The notes: generated by a model from the letters alone, not told the origin. A stretch of DNA of 61,273 nt from an uncultured Alteromonadales bacterium (GCA_937864365.1 CALMJT010000147.1:1-61273), one strand, 5' to 3'. Numbered from the stretch's first letter, positions 18,222-28,555 are shown. Program-made: numbers and translations.

Positions 18222-19361
18222 TTGTTTTTTGGGGAATTAAAACCCGCCCTTCTTGTTCTCGAAGATGGCAGTATTTTTCGCGGTAGATCTATCGGTGCAG
18301 AAGGTGTTTCTGTAGGGGAAGTGGTTTTCAACACTTCGATTACTGGATATCAAGAGATTCTTACTGATCCTTCCTATGCTCGCCAAATTGTCACATTGAC
18401 TTATCCACACATTGGTAACGTTGGTACTAACAGTGAAGATGAAGAATGTGAGCAGATTTGGTGTTCCGGTTTAGTAATTCGTGACTTGCCCTTGTTGGCG
18501 AGTAATTTTCGAAACCAAACCAACCTCGATACCTACTTAAAAGAACGTAACATTCTTGGTATTTGTGACATAGATACTCGCAGACTTACCCGTATTTTAC
18601 GCGATAAAGGCGCCCAGAATGGCTGCTTGATGGCGGGCGACATCGACGATGATCACGCCTTAGCAAAAGCGCGCGAGTTTGCCGGCCTTAAAGGTATGGA
18701 TTTAGCTCAAGAGGTGACCACCAAAGGTGCCTACCCTTGGCGCGAGGGAGTTTGGAAGCTAGGTGAAGGACATAACCAAAATACTGCATCGACCTTTAAA
18801 GTTGTTGCCTACGATTTCGGCGTGAAGCGCAATATTCTGCGTATGTTGGCGGAGCGCGGTTGTGATATCACCGTAGTGCCTGCCAAAACTTCTGCTGAAG
18901 ATGTGTTGGCCTTAAATCCAGACGGCATTTTTCTTTCCAACGGCCCCGGTGATCCAGAGCCCTGCGATTACGCCATTGAAGCGATCAAAACCTTACTGAC
19001 CAAAAATGTTCCAATTTTTGGTATTTGTTTGGGCCACCAATTATTAGGCCTTGCCTGCGGCGCTAAAACCGTAAAAATGAAATTCGGCCACCACGGCGGT
19101 AACCATCCAGTTCAAGATCTAAAAACTGGGCGCGTGATGATTACCTCACAAAACCATGGTTTTGCTGTGGACGAGTCCAGTTTGCCCGCCAATGTGACGG
19201 TAACGCATAAGTCGTTATTCGATGGCACTTTACAGGGTATTGCCAGCACTGAATTTCCCGCATTCAGTTTCCAGGGTCATCCAGAAGCCAGTCCAGGCCC
19301 ACACGATTTAGCACCGTTGTTCGATCAGTTCATCGACAAGATGAACGCTGCAAAGGGTTGA
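18222..19361 (+). CDS. carA: Carbamoyl-phosphate synthase small subunit CarA
   Basis: CarA is the glutaminase subunit. It frees ammonia from glutamine and channels it to CarB for carbamoyl phosphate, a precursor of arginine and pyrimidines. The 379-residue protein has the N-terminal CPSase domain ([20 protein letters not shown]) and a class I amidotransferase with catalytic Cys269 (GICLGHQ) and the HPEASPGP His/Glu pair. No ATG or GTG fits; TTG 18222 follows AGGAGG by about six bases, so it is the start. A long leader lies upstream. Confidence 0.97.
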   Translation: MFFGELKPALLVLEDGSIFRGRSIGAEGVSVGEVVFNTSITGYQEILTDPSYARQIVTLTYPHIGNVGTNSEDEECEQIWCSGLVIRDLPLLASNFRNQTNLDTYLKERNILGICDIDTRRLTRILRDKGAQNGCLMAGDIDDDHALAKAREFAGLKGMDLAQEVTTKGAYPWREGVWKLGEGHNQNTASTFKVVAYDFGVKRNILRMLAERGCDITVVPAKTSAEDVLALNPDGIFLSNGPGDPEPCDYAIEAIKTLLTKNVPIFGICLGHQLLGLACGAKTVKMKFGHHGGNHPVQDLKTGRVMITSQNHGFAVDESSLPANVTVTHKSLFDGTLQGIASTEFPAFSFQGHPEASPGPHDLAPLFDQFIDKMNAAKG

Positions 19362-19477
19362 GGCATAGACTGCCAAGACTTGAGCTGAGTAGACAATGAG
19401 TCTGCTTGTATTTTCTGAGACTAGAATTCCAAGCTGCCCACCTTGTGGGCGGCGCTAAGAGACACAAGACGTTTGCC

Positions 19478-22400
19478 ATGCCAAAAAGATCAGACCTCCA
19501 AAGTATTCTCATCATTGGTGCCGGACCTATCGTAATCGGTCAGGCCTGTGAATTTGACTATTCCGGTGCTCAAGCCTGTAAAGCGCTGCGTGAAGAAGGC
19601 TACCGCGTTATTTTGGTCAACTCTAATCCTGCGACCATCATGACCGATCCATCCATGGCCGACGCCACCTATATTGAGCCGATTGAGTGGCAAACGGTTG
19701 CGAAAATCGTTGAAAAAGAGCGCCCAGATGCGATTCTTCCAACCATGGGTGGCCAGACTGCGTTGAACTGTGCGCTAGATCTACATGAAAACGGCGTACT
19801 GAAAGAGTTTGGCGTGGAGCTCATTGGCGCTAACTACGAAGCCATTCATAAGGCCGAAGACCGCAATCTATTCGACCAAGCCATGAAGCGCATTGGTTTG
19901 GAGTGTGCCAAAGCAGAGATTGTGCACACCTTAGAAGAAGCCATGCACGTACCAAAGCGCTTAGGCTTTCCGGTGATTATTCGCCCGTCTTTCACCATGG
20001 GTGGTTCCGGCGGCGGTATCGCTTACAACTGGGAAGAGTTCGAGCAGATTTGTGTGCGTGGTCTGGACCTATCGCCCACCAACGAGCTTTTGATCGATGA
20101 ATCATTGCTCGGTTGGAAAGAATATGAAATGGAAGTTGTGCGTGATAAGAACGACAACTGCATTATCGTTTGCTCCATCGAAAACTTCGATCCAATGGGT
20201 GTGCACACCGGTGACTCCATTACCGTAGCACCCGCGCAAACCCTGACCGACAAAGAATTACAAATCATGCGTGACGCCTCTCTGGCGGTACTGCGTGAGA
20301 TTGGCGTTGAAACCGGCGGCTCTAACGTTCAGTTTGCGGTGAACCCAGAAAACGGCCGCTTGGTGGTTATCGAGATGAACCCTCGTGTATCTCGATCTTC
20401 AGCACTGGCGTCTAAGGCGACCGGTTTCCCAATCGCTAAGATCGCCGCTAAGTTGGCGGTGGGTTACACCCTAGACGAGTTGAAAAACGACATCACCGGC
20501 GGCGCGACTCCAGCATCGTTCGAGCCTTCCATCGACTATGTTGTTACCAAAATTCCACGTTTTACATTCGAGAAATTTGGCGAGGCCGACGCGCGTTTAA
20601 CCACTCAGATGAAGTCTGTGGGTGAGGTTATGGCGATTGGTCGTACCTTCCAAGAATCTTTACAAAAAGCCTTACGCGGTCTTGAAGTTGGTTCAGCGGG
20701 GTTTGAGCCGCGTGTCGATTTAGAAGCCGATGATGCGCAAGAGCAAATCAACCGTGATTTAAGTTCACCGGGCGCAAACCGAATTTGGGTAGTGGCTGAT
20801 GCCTTCCGTGCGGGCATGAGTGTTGATGAGGTTTATCAAGCATCTAAGATTGATCCTTGGTTCTTGGTGCAAATCGAAGAATTAGTACAAATTGAAGCGC
20901 AGCTTGCCAGCAAGCCTTTTGCGGAAATCGACGCCCAAGCCATGCTTTATTTAAAGCGTAAAGGTTTCTCCGATAAACGTTTGGCAGGATTGCTTGGCGT
21001 CACCGAAAAAGCCATTCGTGGTCAACGTCGTAAATTGGGCGTAATGCCAACCTACAAACGTGTTGATACCTGCGCGGCCGAGTTCAGTACTTCTACCGCT
21101 TACATGTATTCCACCTACGAAGAAGAGTGTGAATCGAACCCAAGTGATCGTGACAAGATCATGGTTCTTGGGGGCGGTCCAAACCGCATTGGTCAGGGTA
21201 TCGAATTTGACTATTGTTGTGTTCACGCAGCTCTGGCCATGCGCGATGATGGTTACGAAACCATTATGGTTAACTGTAACCCAGAAACCGTTTCTACCGA
21301 TTACGACACTTCTGATCGCTTGTATTTCGAGCCGGTGACTTTGGAAGATGTTCTCGAAATCGTTCACAAAGAGAAGCCAAAAGGCGTTATCGTTCAGTTT
21401 GGTGGTCAAACACCGTTGAAGTTAGCCTGCGCACTTGAAGCGGAAGGTGTACCTATTATCGGTACGCCGCCAGAGGCCATCGATCGCGCCGAAGATCGTG
21501 AGCGATTCCAGCAAATGATTGAACGTTTAGGCTTAAAGCAGCCTTCAAACGCTATTGTTCGCACTACCGATGAAGCCTTGCGTAAAGCCGAAGTCGTTGG
21601 TTATCCGTTGGTGGTTCGTCCTTCTTACGTGTTGGGCGGACGTGCGATGGAAATTGTTTACAAAGAATCCGAACTGAAAACCTACATGCGCGAAGCGGTG
21701 CAGGTTTCCGATGATGCGCCAGTACTCTTAGATCACTTCTTAAATGCAGCCATTGAAGTAGATATCGATGCGGTATCTGATGGTGAAGTCGTCGTTATTG
21801 GAGCCATTATGCAGCACATTGAGCAATGCGGCGTTCACTCCGGTGATTCTGCGTGCTCATTGCCACCTTATTCATTGCCAAGCGATGTACAAGATCAAAT
21901 GCGCGAACAAGTTCGTCGCATGGCGCTAGAGTTGGGCGTTGTTGGTTTGATGAACGTGCAGCTTGCGTATCAAGGTGGTGAGATTTATGTCATCGAGGTG
22001 AACCCTCGCGCGTCTAGAACCGTACCGTTTGTTTCTAAGTGTATTGGTGTTTCGTTAGCGAAGGTTGCTGCTCGTTGTCAGGCGGGCCAAAGTTTGGAAT
22101 CGCAAGGTTTTACCGAGGAAATTATTCCTCCGTATTACAGCGTTAAAGAAGCTGTATTCCCCTTCAACAAATTCCCGGCGGTAGACCCAATCTTGGGTCC
22201 AGAAATGAAATCCACCGGTGAAGTTATGGGTGTGGGTGATACCTTCGCTGAAGCCTACGCAAAAGCGCAAAAGGGCGCTGGCGATGCCATTCCAAGCAGC
22301 GGTACCGCATTTTTGAGTGTGCGTGATTTCGATAAACCAAGAATTGCACAGGTTGCTAAAGAGCTGTCTGAGCTTGGTTTTAAATTGGTTGCTACGCCCG

Positions 22401-22693
22401 GAACTGCAAGCCTAATTGAAGCAGAGGGCTTAGAAGTAACCAAAGTTAATAAGGTTAATCAAGCGCGTCCTAACATTGTTGATCTTATTAAAAACGACGA
22501 AATAGATCTGATTGTGAATACCACCGAAGGCAAACAAGCCATCCGTGATTCGGCCGATATACGCCGCAACGCTGAGGCTCATTCGGTGTATTACACCACG
22601 ACCTTAGCGGGTGCTTTGGCCGTATGTAATGCGTTGCGTAACACTCGTGAAACCGTTGTTCGCCGCCTTCAAGATCTCCACGCACAAATATAA
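19478..22693 (+). CDS. carB: Carbamoyl-phosphate synthase large subunit CarB
   Basis: CarB makes carbamoyl phosphate from bicarbonate, ammonia and two ATP. The 1071-residue protein has two homologous ATP-grasp halves. The first starts with [24 protein letters not shown], and the second, near residue 555, with [19 protein letters not shown]. An MGS-like allosteric domain (from about residue 935) lies at the C-terminus. The frame is open from 19406, but the family start [10 protein letters not shown] is ATG 19478. It follows carA by 116 bases, likely in one operon. Confidence 0.98.
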   Translation: MPKRSDLQSILIIGAGPIVIGQACEFDYSGAQACKALREEGYRVILVNSNPATIMTDPSMADATYIEPIEWQTVAKIVEKERPDAILPTMGGQTALNCALDLHENGVLKEFGVELIGANYEAIHKAEDRNLFDQAMKRIGLECAKAEIVHTLEEAMHVPKRLGFPVIIRPSFTMGGSGGGIAYNWEEFEQICVRGLDLSPTNELLIDESLLGWKEYEMEVVRDKNDNCIIVCSIENFDPMGVHTGDSITVAPAQTLTDKELQIMRDASLAVLREIGVETGGSNVQFAVNPENGRLVVIEMNPRVSRSSALASKATGFPIAKIAAKLAVGYTLDELKNDITGGATPASFEPSIDYVVTKIPRFTFEKFGEADARLTTQMKSVGEVMAIGRTFQESLQKALRGLEVGSAGFEPRVDLEADDAQEQINRDLSSPGANRIWVVADAFRAGMSVDEVYQASKIDPWFLVQIEELVQIEAQLASKPFAEIDAQAMLYLKRKGFSDKRLAGLLGVTEKAIRGQRRKLGVMPTYKRVDTCAAEFSTSTAYMYSTYEEECESNPSDRDKIMVLGGGPNRIGQGIEFDYCCVHAALAMRDDGYETIMVNCNPETVSTDYDTSDRLYFEPVTLEDVLEIVHKEKPKGVIVQFGGQTPLKLACALEAEGVPIIGTPPEAIDRAEDRERFQQMIERLGLKQPSNAIVRTTDEALRKAEVVGYPLVVRPSYVLGGRAMEIVYKESELKTYMREAVQVSDDAPVLLDHFLNAAIEVDIDAVSDGEVVVIGAIMQHIEQCGVHSGDSACSLPPYSLPSDVQDQMREQVRRMALELGVVGLMNVQLAYQGGEIYVIEVNPRASRTVPFVSKCIGVSLAKVAARCQAGQSLESQGFTEEIIPPYYSVKEAVFPFNKFPAVDPILGPEMKSTGEVMGVGDTFAEAYAKAQKGAGDAIPSSGTAFLSVRDFDKPRIAQVAKELSELGFKLVATPGTASLIEAEGLEVTKVNKVNQARPNIVDLIKNDEIDLIVNTTEGKQAIRDSADIRRNAEAHSVYYTTTLAGALAVCNALRNTRETVVRRLQDLHAQI

Positions 22694-22746
22694 GTGGCTA
22701 TTGGGTGTAACCTAAATTTCACACAGAATTATTTGCAAGGAAAACA

Positions 22747-23223
22747 ATGATTAAAATTCCAATGACTGTCGAGGGTGCAAAAGCCCTCGAAGTCGAGCTT
22801 GAGCAGTTAAAGAAAGTTGACCGTCCACGAATTGTTGCTGCAATCGCAGAAGCGCGTGAACACGGTGATTTAAAAGAAAATGCCGAATATCATGCCGCTC
22901 GCGAACAGCAAGGTTTTTGTGAAGGTCGTATTCAAGAAATCGAAGCGAAATTAAGTAACGCGCAAATTATTGATATCAGCAAGCTACCAGCAAGCGATAA
23001 AGTAATTTTTGGTGTAACGGTAGACATCATCAATACCGATAACGACGCAGTAACAACCTATAAAATTGTTGGTGACGACGAAGCCGACGTAAAAGCGAAT
23101 AAGATTTCGGTAAATTCACCCATTGCGCGTGGTTTAATTGGTAAAGAGGTTGGCGATATCGTTGCCATTCGCACACCTGGTGGTGTCGTTGAATACGAAA
23201 TTGAAGACGTACGTTATATATAA
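22747..23223 (+). CDS. greA: Transcription elongation factor GreA
   Basis: GreA rescues backtracked RNA polymerase by stimulating transcript cleavage. The 158-residue length is standard. The N-terminal coiled coil carries the tip residues in the conserved segment [18 protein letters not shown], and the C-terminal FKBP-like domain ends [20 protein letters not shown] before ATG 22747 is a good ribosome-binding site. It follows carB by 53 bases, as in many gammaproteobacteria, and a terminator follows. Confidence 0.98.
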   Translation: MIKIPMTVEGAKALEVELEQLKKVDRPRIVAAIAEAREHGDLKENAEYHAAREQQGFCEGRIQEIEAKLSNAQIIDISKLPASDKVIFGVTVDIINTDNDAVTTYKIVGDDEADVKANKISVNSPIARGLIGKEVGDIVAIRTPGGVVEYEIEDVRYI

Positions 23224-23240
23224 ATAATTGTATGTGACCG

Positions 23241-23269
23241 AAAAAAACCAGCGTTTAGCTGGTTTTTTT
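23241..23269 (+). terminator. greA terminator
   Basis: AAAAAACCAGC and GCTGGTTTTTTT pair around GTTTA. A run of A before and T after the stem makes it usable from both sides, so it could also serve the convergent yhbY. Confidence 0.88.
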
Positions 23270-23368
23270 GTTTTAGGCTATTTAACGCATAACCGCGTTG
23301 CAAATTTATTCAGATTGCAAATTTTCAAATCCGAATTTTTTGCTGTCTCTTGAGCGAGATCTTTAAGT

Positions 23369-23680
23369 CTACTGAACTTTGAAGCGTAAATTGGTTAGTT
23401 TTGGATTCGGTTTGCTGGCTTTTTTGAACAACAGCACAACCTTGCCAATTTCTTGCACAATTTCAGCAGAGGTTTGTGCAATGATTTCTTGGGCGACGGC
23501 CTTGCGAACCTCTCGGTCTTCAATGGCAATTTTCACCTTAATCAATTCGTGGTCGCGAAGTGCGCGAAAGAGTTCATCAAGAACACCATCACTGATGCCG
23601 TTTCCAGCAATAATAACAACCGGTTTTAACGAGTGACCAATACTACGGTATTGTTTTTTTGTATCTGTGTCTAAGGACAT
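23369..23680 (-). CDS. yhbY: YhbY family ribosome assembly RNA-binding protein (CRM domain)
   Basis: This is a small (104-residue) CRM-domain protein that associates with pre-50S particles in E. coli. The fold pattern is clear: KKQYRSIGHSLKPVVIIAGNG, LIKVKI, EIVQEIGKVVLLFKK. ATG 23680 gives MSLDTDTKKQ; an ATG four codons upstream is also possible. In related genomes it is directly divergent from rlmE-ftsH. Here about 6.5 kb of other genes lie between them. Confidence 0.94.
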   Translation of the reverse strand: MSLDTDTKKQYRSIGHSLKPVVIIAGNGISDGVLDELFRALRDHELIKVKIAIEDREVRKAVAQEIIAQTSAEIVQEIGKVVLLFKKASKPNPKLTNLRFKVQ

Positions 23681-23901
23681 GAAATTTTCCAAACTGACGG
23701 TATCAACGCCGGAAGTTTAGCCGAAAATGCGCGATAAATCGATCAAAGTCTGTTTGCCAAATGCTATCTCAGAAGAAAAAGTCTGCGACATTTAAACGTG
23801 TATGAATCCCTTCGACGAATGCCGCAGTGTGTAATGAAAAGACACTAAGTTTTGGGATCAAATGTGAATTTAGATTACATGCCCAGCCATCGCTGGTAGA
23901 G

Positions 23902-23937
23902 CTGGATAGCCCTTGTTTCTAATATGTTGCTATCCAG
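23902..23937. other. Inverted repeat downstream of the spy-like gene
   Basis: CTGGATAGC (23902-23910) and GCTATCCAG (23929-23937) form a perfect 9-bp stem with an 18-base loop. It is 36 bases past the spy-like stop on the minus strand, without a T-run. It may be a weak terminator or an mRNA 3' end. Confidence 0.45.
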
Positions 23938-23973
23938 ATCTAATACGCCGTGCAACTCTAAAATAATGAGCGA

Positions 23974-24393
23974 TTAACGCTCTTCAGAATACTCACCTTC
24001 TTCGTCTTCACCGCGCTTAAACTTGTGATGAGACTTGCGGAATTCGTGCATTTTTTCGCGTTTCAATTCATGCATGGCCTGTTGAAGCTGGTCTTTTTGC
24101 TCTTCGGTCAATAGCGCATCCAAATCTGCGTCGTATTGATTACGAAGATTTTTCATGGCCGCATGATGTTCTGTCATTAACGTAGAGAACTGTTGGTCAT
24201 GGTTTTCAATAAGCGTCTTTAATGCCGTTTTGGTTGAATCATCAACGGCTAGACCATCCACTAGGGCTTGTCTTTCCGCGGTAAATTCTTCACCCATTGG
24301 TTTTTTGAAGAAATGATCTTTTCCGCTGGCAAAAACCGTTGCGGTCATGGCGATGGTTACAGAAGCAACTAGAACTTTAAGCGATGTTTTCAT
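23974..24393 (-). CDS. Spy/CpxP-like periplasmic protein
   Basis: This 139-residue protein has a Sec signal peptide (about 1-22, ending TATVFASG), then an all-helical, highly charged region. It contains LLTEEQKDQLQQ, the LTxxQ-type motif of the Spy/CpxP family of periplasmic chaperones and stress sensors. The His/Lys/Glu-rich tail could bind metal. In E. coli spy is a direct target of BaeR and CpxR; a BaeSR-type system lies about 3.5 kb away here. Its leader carries an inverted repeat that would cover the ribosome-binding site. Assignment to the family is by pattern, not a search. Confidence 0.75.
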   Translation of the reverse strand: MKTSLKVLVASVTIAMTATVFASGKDHFFKKPMGEEFTAERQALVDGLAVDDSTKTALKTLIENHDQQFSTLMTEHHAAMKNLRNQYDADLDALLTEEQKDQLQQAMHELKREKMHEFRKSHHKFKRGEDEEGEYSEER

Positions 24394-24400
24394 AGTAGGT

Positions 24401-24454
24401 TCCTCATGGATTTGCTCTTAAGTTGTAGGATGCAGTATTAAGAACAAATGAGGA
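24401..24454 (-). promoter_or_regulatory. Leader hairpin covering the spy-like ribosome-binding site
   Basis: On the minus strand TCCTCAT (24454-24448) can pair with ATGAGGA (24407-24401), and TCTTAA (24443-24438) with TTAAGA (24421-24416) inside it. The 3' arm includes GAGGA of the ribosome-binding site (GAGGAACC, 7 bases before ATG 24393). Folding would hide it, as in RNA thermometers or other translational switches. Confidence 0.5.
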
Positions 24455-24985
24455 CTAAATATGGACACAATGTGCAATCTGCCTTCATCTATAAAAAAGT
24501 GTCATGAGCGGTTACGCGATTTTTTTGCACACGAGAAATTCACAGCTTTTGGATAAATGCACAAGAAATTAGCATGAAAGATGGGTACTGTTCGTCTAGC
24601 TTTACAGTATAACTGTATTCGAGCAGTAAAAATTCCGGTGCTATTTGTAAACACACTGTTTTTGTTGCGCAGTTAGTAAAAAATAAATGCTTTAAATGTT
24701 TGTAATTAGCAATCCAAAAAATTGATTATTTTGGAGGCGATAAAATCGATAATTGCTATAAATTTCAGCAGATTATTTGTGTTTTTAGGATGAGATAAAT
24801 TAATTGGAAAAAACGGTTAGTTTAAATCACTCAACGAATTTTCGAATAATTACTTAATTTTACACAAGGTTAATTAATTTAGAGCCTGCGGTGCTTTGTC
24901 GCAGGTATTCATAATTTAAGCGGACTGTTATTTGCTTGAGACCGCGCTCAGAATAATCGTAAGTAAATGGATAGGTAGCGGTAGT
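24455..24985. other. AT-rich divergent region between the spy-like gene and the amine oxidase cluster
   Basis: About 530 very AT-rich bases should hold promoters for both sides. I see no gene, no repeat copy and no clear consensus promoter. Confidence 0.35.
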
Positions 24986-26548
24986 ATGAAAAACTTGTCT
25001 CGGCGGAAATTACTGCTTTTGATGGCATCTATTGGCGGCACTACGGCAGTTTATAACACGGCGTATGCGCTTGGCTTGGTGGCTGCTCCTGCGCAAGGCG
25101 CGCCACTTAATTTAAAACCGGCTACCGGGAATAAAAAGAAAGTATTGATTTTGGGCGGCGGTATTGCGGGTTTATGTTGTGCCTACGAACTCGAAAAAGC
25201 CGGTTATGAGTGCACAATTTTAGACGCCTCTCACCGTGTTGGCGGTCGTAATTTAACGCTTCGTTCCGGTGATCTTATTGATGAACTGGGTCGCCCCAAT
25301 TACTGTAAGTTTGATAAAGACCCTAATCTGTATTTCAACACCGGTCCCGCTAGGATTCCTGGGCATCACCGACGCCTTTTAGGTTACTGTAAAACACTGG
25401 GTGTGCCTCTTCATGTTCGTGCCAACGAAAGCCGTTTGGCCTACTGCCACGACACCAACGCCTTTGGCGGTAAGCCTATTTGTATTGGGCAAATTATTTC
25501 CGATACTCGCGGTTTTATGTCAGAGCTCGTTGAAAAAGGCGTTAAAGCAGGTGCGTTCGACAAAGAATTATCAAAAGAAGACATAGAACGCCTTTCTGGC
25601 TTTTCAAAAATGTACGGTGATCTAGCGGATACCGGCATTTATCAAGGTACCGAGCGTGCCGGCTCTAAGCGCGATCGAATGCTTGAACATGTTGAAACCA
25701 ACGATGTTTTAGACTTCAAAGAAATGCTCCAATCTGAGACGTGGCGCTCGGCTGTGATGGCAAGTGAGCCCTATGATTGGGCGGCACCTGTTATGGAGCC
25801 CATTGGCGGTATGGATCAAGTGGTGGAAGGTTTCAAACGAGCCATCAAATCGCCAATTTTATTGAAAGCACAAGTACAGTCTGTGCAGACTACCGATAGC
25901 GGCGTAAAAATTAGCTTCCAACATGAAGGCCAAATTAAAACCTTAGAAGCCGATTATTGTTTCAATAATATTCCTGCTCACCTCATGAATGGTATCGACA
26001 ACAATTTGCCGTCTGAATACGCGCAGGCTCTAGGCAGTATTGGTCGAGGTCATTTGTTTAAGATTGCTTTCCAAATGAAGAAACGTTTCTGGGAAGATGA
26101 AGGCATTTACGGTGGGATCAGCTACACCAACCAAAAAGTTCGCCAGCTTTGGTATCCGTCGCACGATATCAATACCGAAAAAGGTGTGATGCTGGGTGCT
26201 TACTCTTGGGTAGATTCTGAGGCCATGGAGATCGAAGCCATGGATCTAGAAGATCGTTTGTCTATGGCAGCCGCAGCTGGTGACAAGATCCATAAAAATT
26301 ACTCCAGCTACATTGAAGCCGGTGCAAGCGTTATGTGGGCACGAATGAACCACATGATGGGATGCAGCGCGCGTTTACCTGAAGGTAAAGAAGACGAGGT
26401 ATTAGCCATCTTGGGCAAGCCAGTTGGTCGCCACTTTATGATTGGTGATCAGGTGTCTCGACATTCTGGTTGGCAAGAGGGCGCCTTGGCCTCTGCACAC
26501 AATGCCCTAGCGCATTTCAGTAATTTGGTTACCGAACTAAACGCTTAA
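24986..26548 (+). CDS. Tat-exported flavin amine oxidase / L-amino-acid oxidase family protein
   Basis: The 520-residue protein starts with a twin-arginine signal (SRRKLLLLM, residues 5-13) and a hydrophobic stretch to about residue 38, so it should be folded with FAD and then exported. The dinucleotide motif is LILGGGIAGLCCAYELEKAG, followed by VGGRNL. Segments such as GGMDQVVEGF and RFWEDEGIYGG match the flavin monoamine/L-amino-acid oxidase family. It lies 13 bases before a diheme cytochrome c gene and near an exported RidA gene. By analogy with NicA2 and its cytochrome CycN, it may be a dehydrogenase passing electrons to the cytochrome. Substrate unknown. ATG 24986 chosen over the TTG at 24932. 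Confidence 0.85.
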   Translation: MKNLSRRKLLLLMASIGGTTAVYNTAYALGLVAAPAQGAPLNLKPATGNKKKVLILGGGIAGLCCAYELEKAGYECTILDASHRVGGRNLTLRSGDLIDELGRPNYCKFDKDPNLYFNTGPARIPGHHRRLLGYCKTLGVPLHVRANESRLAYCHDTNAFGGKPICIGQIISDTRGFMSELVEKGVKAGAFDKELSKEDIERLSGFSKMYGDLADTGIYQGTERAGSKRDRMLEHVETNDVLDFKEMLQSETWRSAVMASEPYDWAAPVMEPIGGMDQVVEGFKRAIKSPILLKAQVQSVQTTDSGVKISFQHEGQIKTLEADYCFNNIPAHLMNGIDNNLPSEYAQALGSIGRGHLFKIAFQMKKRFWEDEGIYGGISYTNQKVRQLWYPSHDINTEKGVMLGAYSWVDSEAMEIEAMDLEDRLSMAAAAGDKIHKNYSSYIEAGASVMWARMNHMMGCSARLPEGKEDEVLAILGKPVGRHFMIGDQVSRHSGWQEGALASAHNALAHFSNLVTELNA

Positions 26549-26561
26549 GAGAGTCGATTCA

Positions 26562-27182
26562 ATGAAGTTTGTAATGAAATTAGTATCTGGCGCGGTATTG
26601 GTAGCGGCATCGACAATGGCAGGCGCAGAAAAATTAGAAGTTATTCCTGAACAGTATCAAGTTTGTACGGTCTGTCACGGTACCATGTTGCGTGGTAACA
26701 GTAGCACCAAGGCTCCAGCAATTGCAGGTTTGCAATCTTGGTATGTGAGTAAACAGCTCACTAGCTTTAAAAAAGAATGGCGTGGTAAACATCCGCAAGA
26801 CGTACCGGGCACCGAAATGTATCCCGTTGCAGCGGGAATGTCTGAAAAAGAAATCAGTGCAGCCGCAAAATTTGTTGCATCGTTACCAGTACCAACATCT
26901 ACCAGCGCTACGGTTACCGGAGATGTTGAAGCTGGCGAAAAGCTTTATTCTGCGTGCAAGGCTTGTCATGGCGGCAAAGCCGATGGCAATAAATTGCTGG
27001 GAGCGCCAAGTTTGGCAATCCAAAATGATTGGTATTTAAAGCAGCAATTAATTAACTATCGAGACGGTATTCGCGGTAGCCATCCCGAAGATTCAAAAGG
27101 GGCGTCAATGGCACAAGCAGCAAAAGGACTTAGTGGCGAACACGATATCGATAATATTGTTGCGTACATTTCCACCTTATAA
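26562..27182 (+). CDS. Diheme c-type cytochrome (c4-like)
   Basis: This 206-residue periplasmic protein has a Sec signal (cleavage after about STMAGA, residue 22). Two haem-binding sites are CTVCH (35-39) and CKACH (132-136), one in each of two similar cytochrome domains. Candidate distal Met ligands lie in GTEMYPVA and GASMAQAA. The layout is that of the cytochrome c4 family. It is in the same cluster as a Tat-exported flavoprotein and is the obvious electron acceptor for it, passing electrons to the respiratory chain; this is inferred from context. Confidence 0.92.
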   Translation: MKFVMKLVSGAVLVAASTMAGAEKLEVIPEQYQVCTVCHGTMLRGNSSTKAPAIAGLQSWYVSKQLTSFKKEWRGKHPQDVPGTEMYPVAAGMSEKEISAAAKFVASLPVPTSTSATVTGDVEAGEKLYSACKACHGGKADGNKLLGAPSLAIQNDWYLKQQLINYRDGIRGSHPEDSKGASMAQAAKGLSGEHDIDNIVAYISTL

Positions 27183-27207
27183 ATTCAATAATGTAGGAAT
27201 CTATTCT

Positions 27208-27714
27208 ATGAACCTTAAGAAGACTCTAGTACTTTCTGCGGCACTGTTGTCGTTTGCGCAATTAAGCTCGGCGGAAGTCACTCGTCATCCGTTACCAAAC
27301 AACAGCACTTTTCCCATTGCGCGTGCGGTAGAAGTCACCGCTGACACCACATTGATTTATCACAGTGGTCAAGTACCCGCTGCGGCAAAGCCAGACGCTG
27401 AAAAAGGCAGTCGTGAGTATTACGGTGATACCTATACTCAAGCGATGAGTGTTTTCGGTAAATTCGAGCAATCACTCGCTGATTTAGGTTTAGGTTTTGG
27501 CGATGCTGTAAAACTCACCGTGTTTTTAGTGGGTGATCCAGAGATGGACGGCAAAATGGATTTCCAAGGTTTTATGAAAGCCTACACTCAATTCTTTGGC
27601 ACTAAAGAACAGCCAAACCTTCCTGCACGCTCTGCTATTCAAATTGCTGGATTAGCCGGTGGCCCTGGCATGTTGGTTGAAATCGAAATGGTTTTAGCAA
27701 AACCTAGCAAATAA
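27208..27714 (+). CDS. Exported RidA-family (YjgF/YER057c/UK114) protein
   Basis: This 168-residue RidA-like protein has a clear Sec signal peptide (KKTLVLSAALLSFAQLSSA), unlike the cytoplasmic housekeeping RidA. RidA proteins hydrolyse reactive imines/enamines to carbonyl compounds. The body shows the family outline: YHSGQVPA near the start, DAVKLTVFLVGD, then PARSAIQIAGLAGGPGMLVEIEMV. The Arg of PARSA corresponds to the substrate carboxylate-binding Arg of RidA. Placement after an amine oxidase suggests it clears the imine product in the periplasm. ATG 27208 follows TAGGAAT; a terminator follows. Confidence 0.88.
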   Translation: MNLKKTLVLSAALLSFAQLSSAEVTRHPLPNNSTFPIARAVEVTADTTLIYHSGQVPAAAKPDAEKGSREYYGDTYTQAMSVFGKFEQSLADLGLGFGDAVKLTVFLVGDPEMDGKMDFQGFMKAYTQFFGTKEQPNLPARSAIQIAGLAGGPGMLVEIEMVLAKPSK

Positions 27715-27734
27715 TTGGCGAACTATTTTTTGCT

Positions 27735-27764
27735 AAAACGGCGACTTTTCAGTCGCCGTTTTTG
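27735..27764 (+). terminator. Terminator of the amine oxidase-cytochrome-RidA cluster
   Basis: AAAACGGCGAC and GTCGCCGTTTTT pair around TTTTCA, 20 bases after the RidA stop. Confidence 0.88.
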
Positions 27765-27856
27765 TTTCCAGATTAGCAAACTGATAAAAATCTAGTGTTT
27801 TGCTAAATACTTATTCTTCTCATTGATCTCAGCAGAAATTGTTGTCACTGAGTTCG

Positions 27857-28552
27857 CTATTCGCTATCGGGTTCGAATTTATAACCTAAGCCATAAACCG
27901 AATGAACATAGCTGTGATCAGGGTTGGCTTGATCGAGTTTTTTGCGTAATTTTTTAATATGACTGTCGATGGTTCTTTCGCTCACAATTCGATAATCGGA
28001 ATAGATGTTATCCATAATCTGGTTGCGCGAATAAATTCTTCCAGGGCTTTGCATTAATAATTTAAGCAACGCTAACTCTGTGGCCGTTAAATCAATCTCT
28101 TGATCTTTAATACGAACTCGACAACGATCGGTTAATAATTCAATGTTTGCAGGTTTGCTCTGTGTATTTGCGTCTGGATTGGTTCTGCGTAAAACGGTTT
28201 TTACTCGTGCAACAACTTCTCTTGGGCTGTAAGGCTTGCAGATATAATCATCTGCGCCCAGTTCTAATCCTAATAGACGATCAATTTCTTCAATTTTCGC
28301 GGTGGTTATTAAAATAGGCAATTGACTCTTGGCGCGAATGCGTTTGCAAACTTCCAATCCATCAAGGCCTGGTAACATTAAATCAAGAATAACCGCATTG
28401 GTTTTGTTGTGTTCAAGCCATGCTAATACTTCATCGCCTCGCGCAATCGTATGAGTATTAAATCCAGAGGCTTTAAAATAGTCTTGTAAAAGCCCAGACA
28501 AACTTTTTTCGTCTTCAACTATTAATATATGCTGGGTATTGGTCGCGTTCAT
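27857..28552 (-). CDS. baeR: BaeR-like response regulator (OmpR family)
   Basis: This 231-residue regulator has a receiver domain with phospho-acceptor Asp57 (AVILDLMLPG) and a C-terminal winged helix (RTIDSHIKKLRKKL). The segment AKIEEIDRLLGLELGADDYI, followed by CKPYSPREVVARVKT, is nearly the same as I recall for E. coli BaeR, which is why I name it. BaeR controls spy and efflux genes in the envelope-stress response. It is 3 bases after its kinase gene, so they are co-transcribed. The Spy-like gene nearby is a plausible target. Confidence 0.85.
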   Translation of the reverse strand: MNATNTQHILIVEDEKSLSGLLQDYFKASGFNTHTIARGDEVLAWLEHNKTNAVILDLMLPGLDGLEVCKRIRAKSQLPILITTAKIEEIDRLLGLELGADDYICKPYSPREVVARVKTVLRRTNPDANTQSKPANIELLTDRCRVRIKDQEIDLTATELALLKLLMQSPGRIYSRNQIMDNIYSDYRIVSERTIDSHIKKLRKKLDQANPDHSYVHSVYGLGYKFEPDSE

Positions 28553-28555
28553 AAA

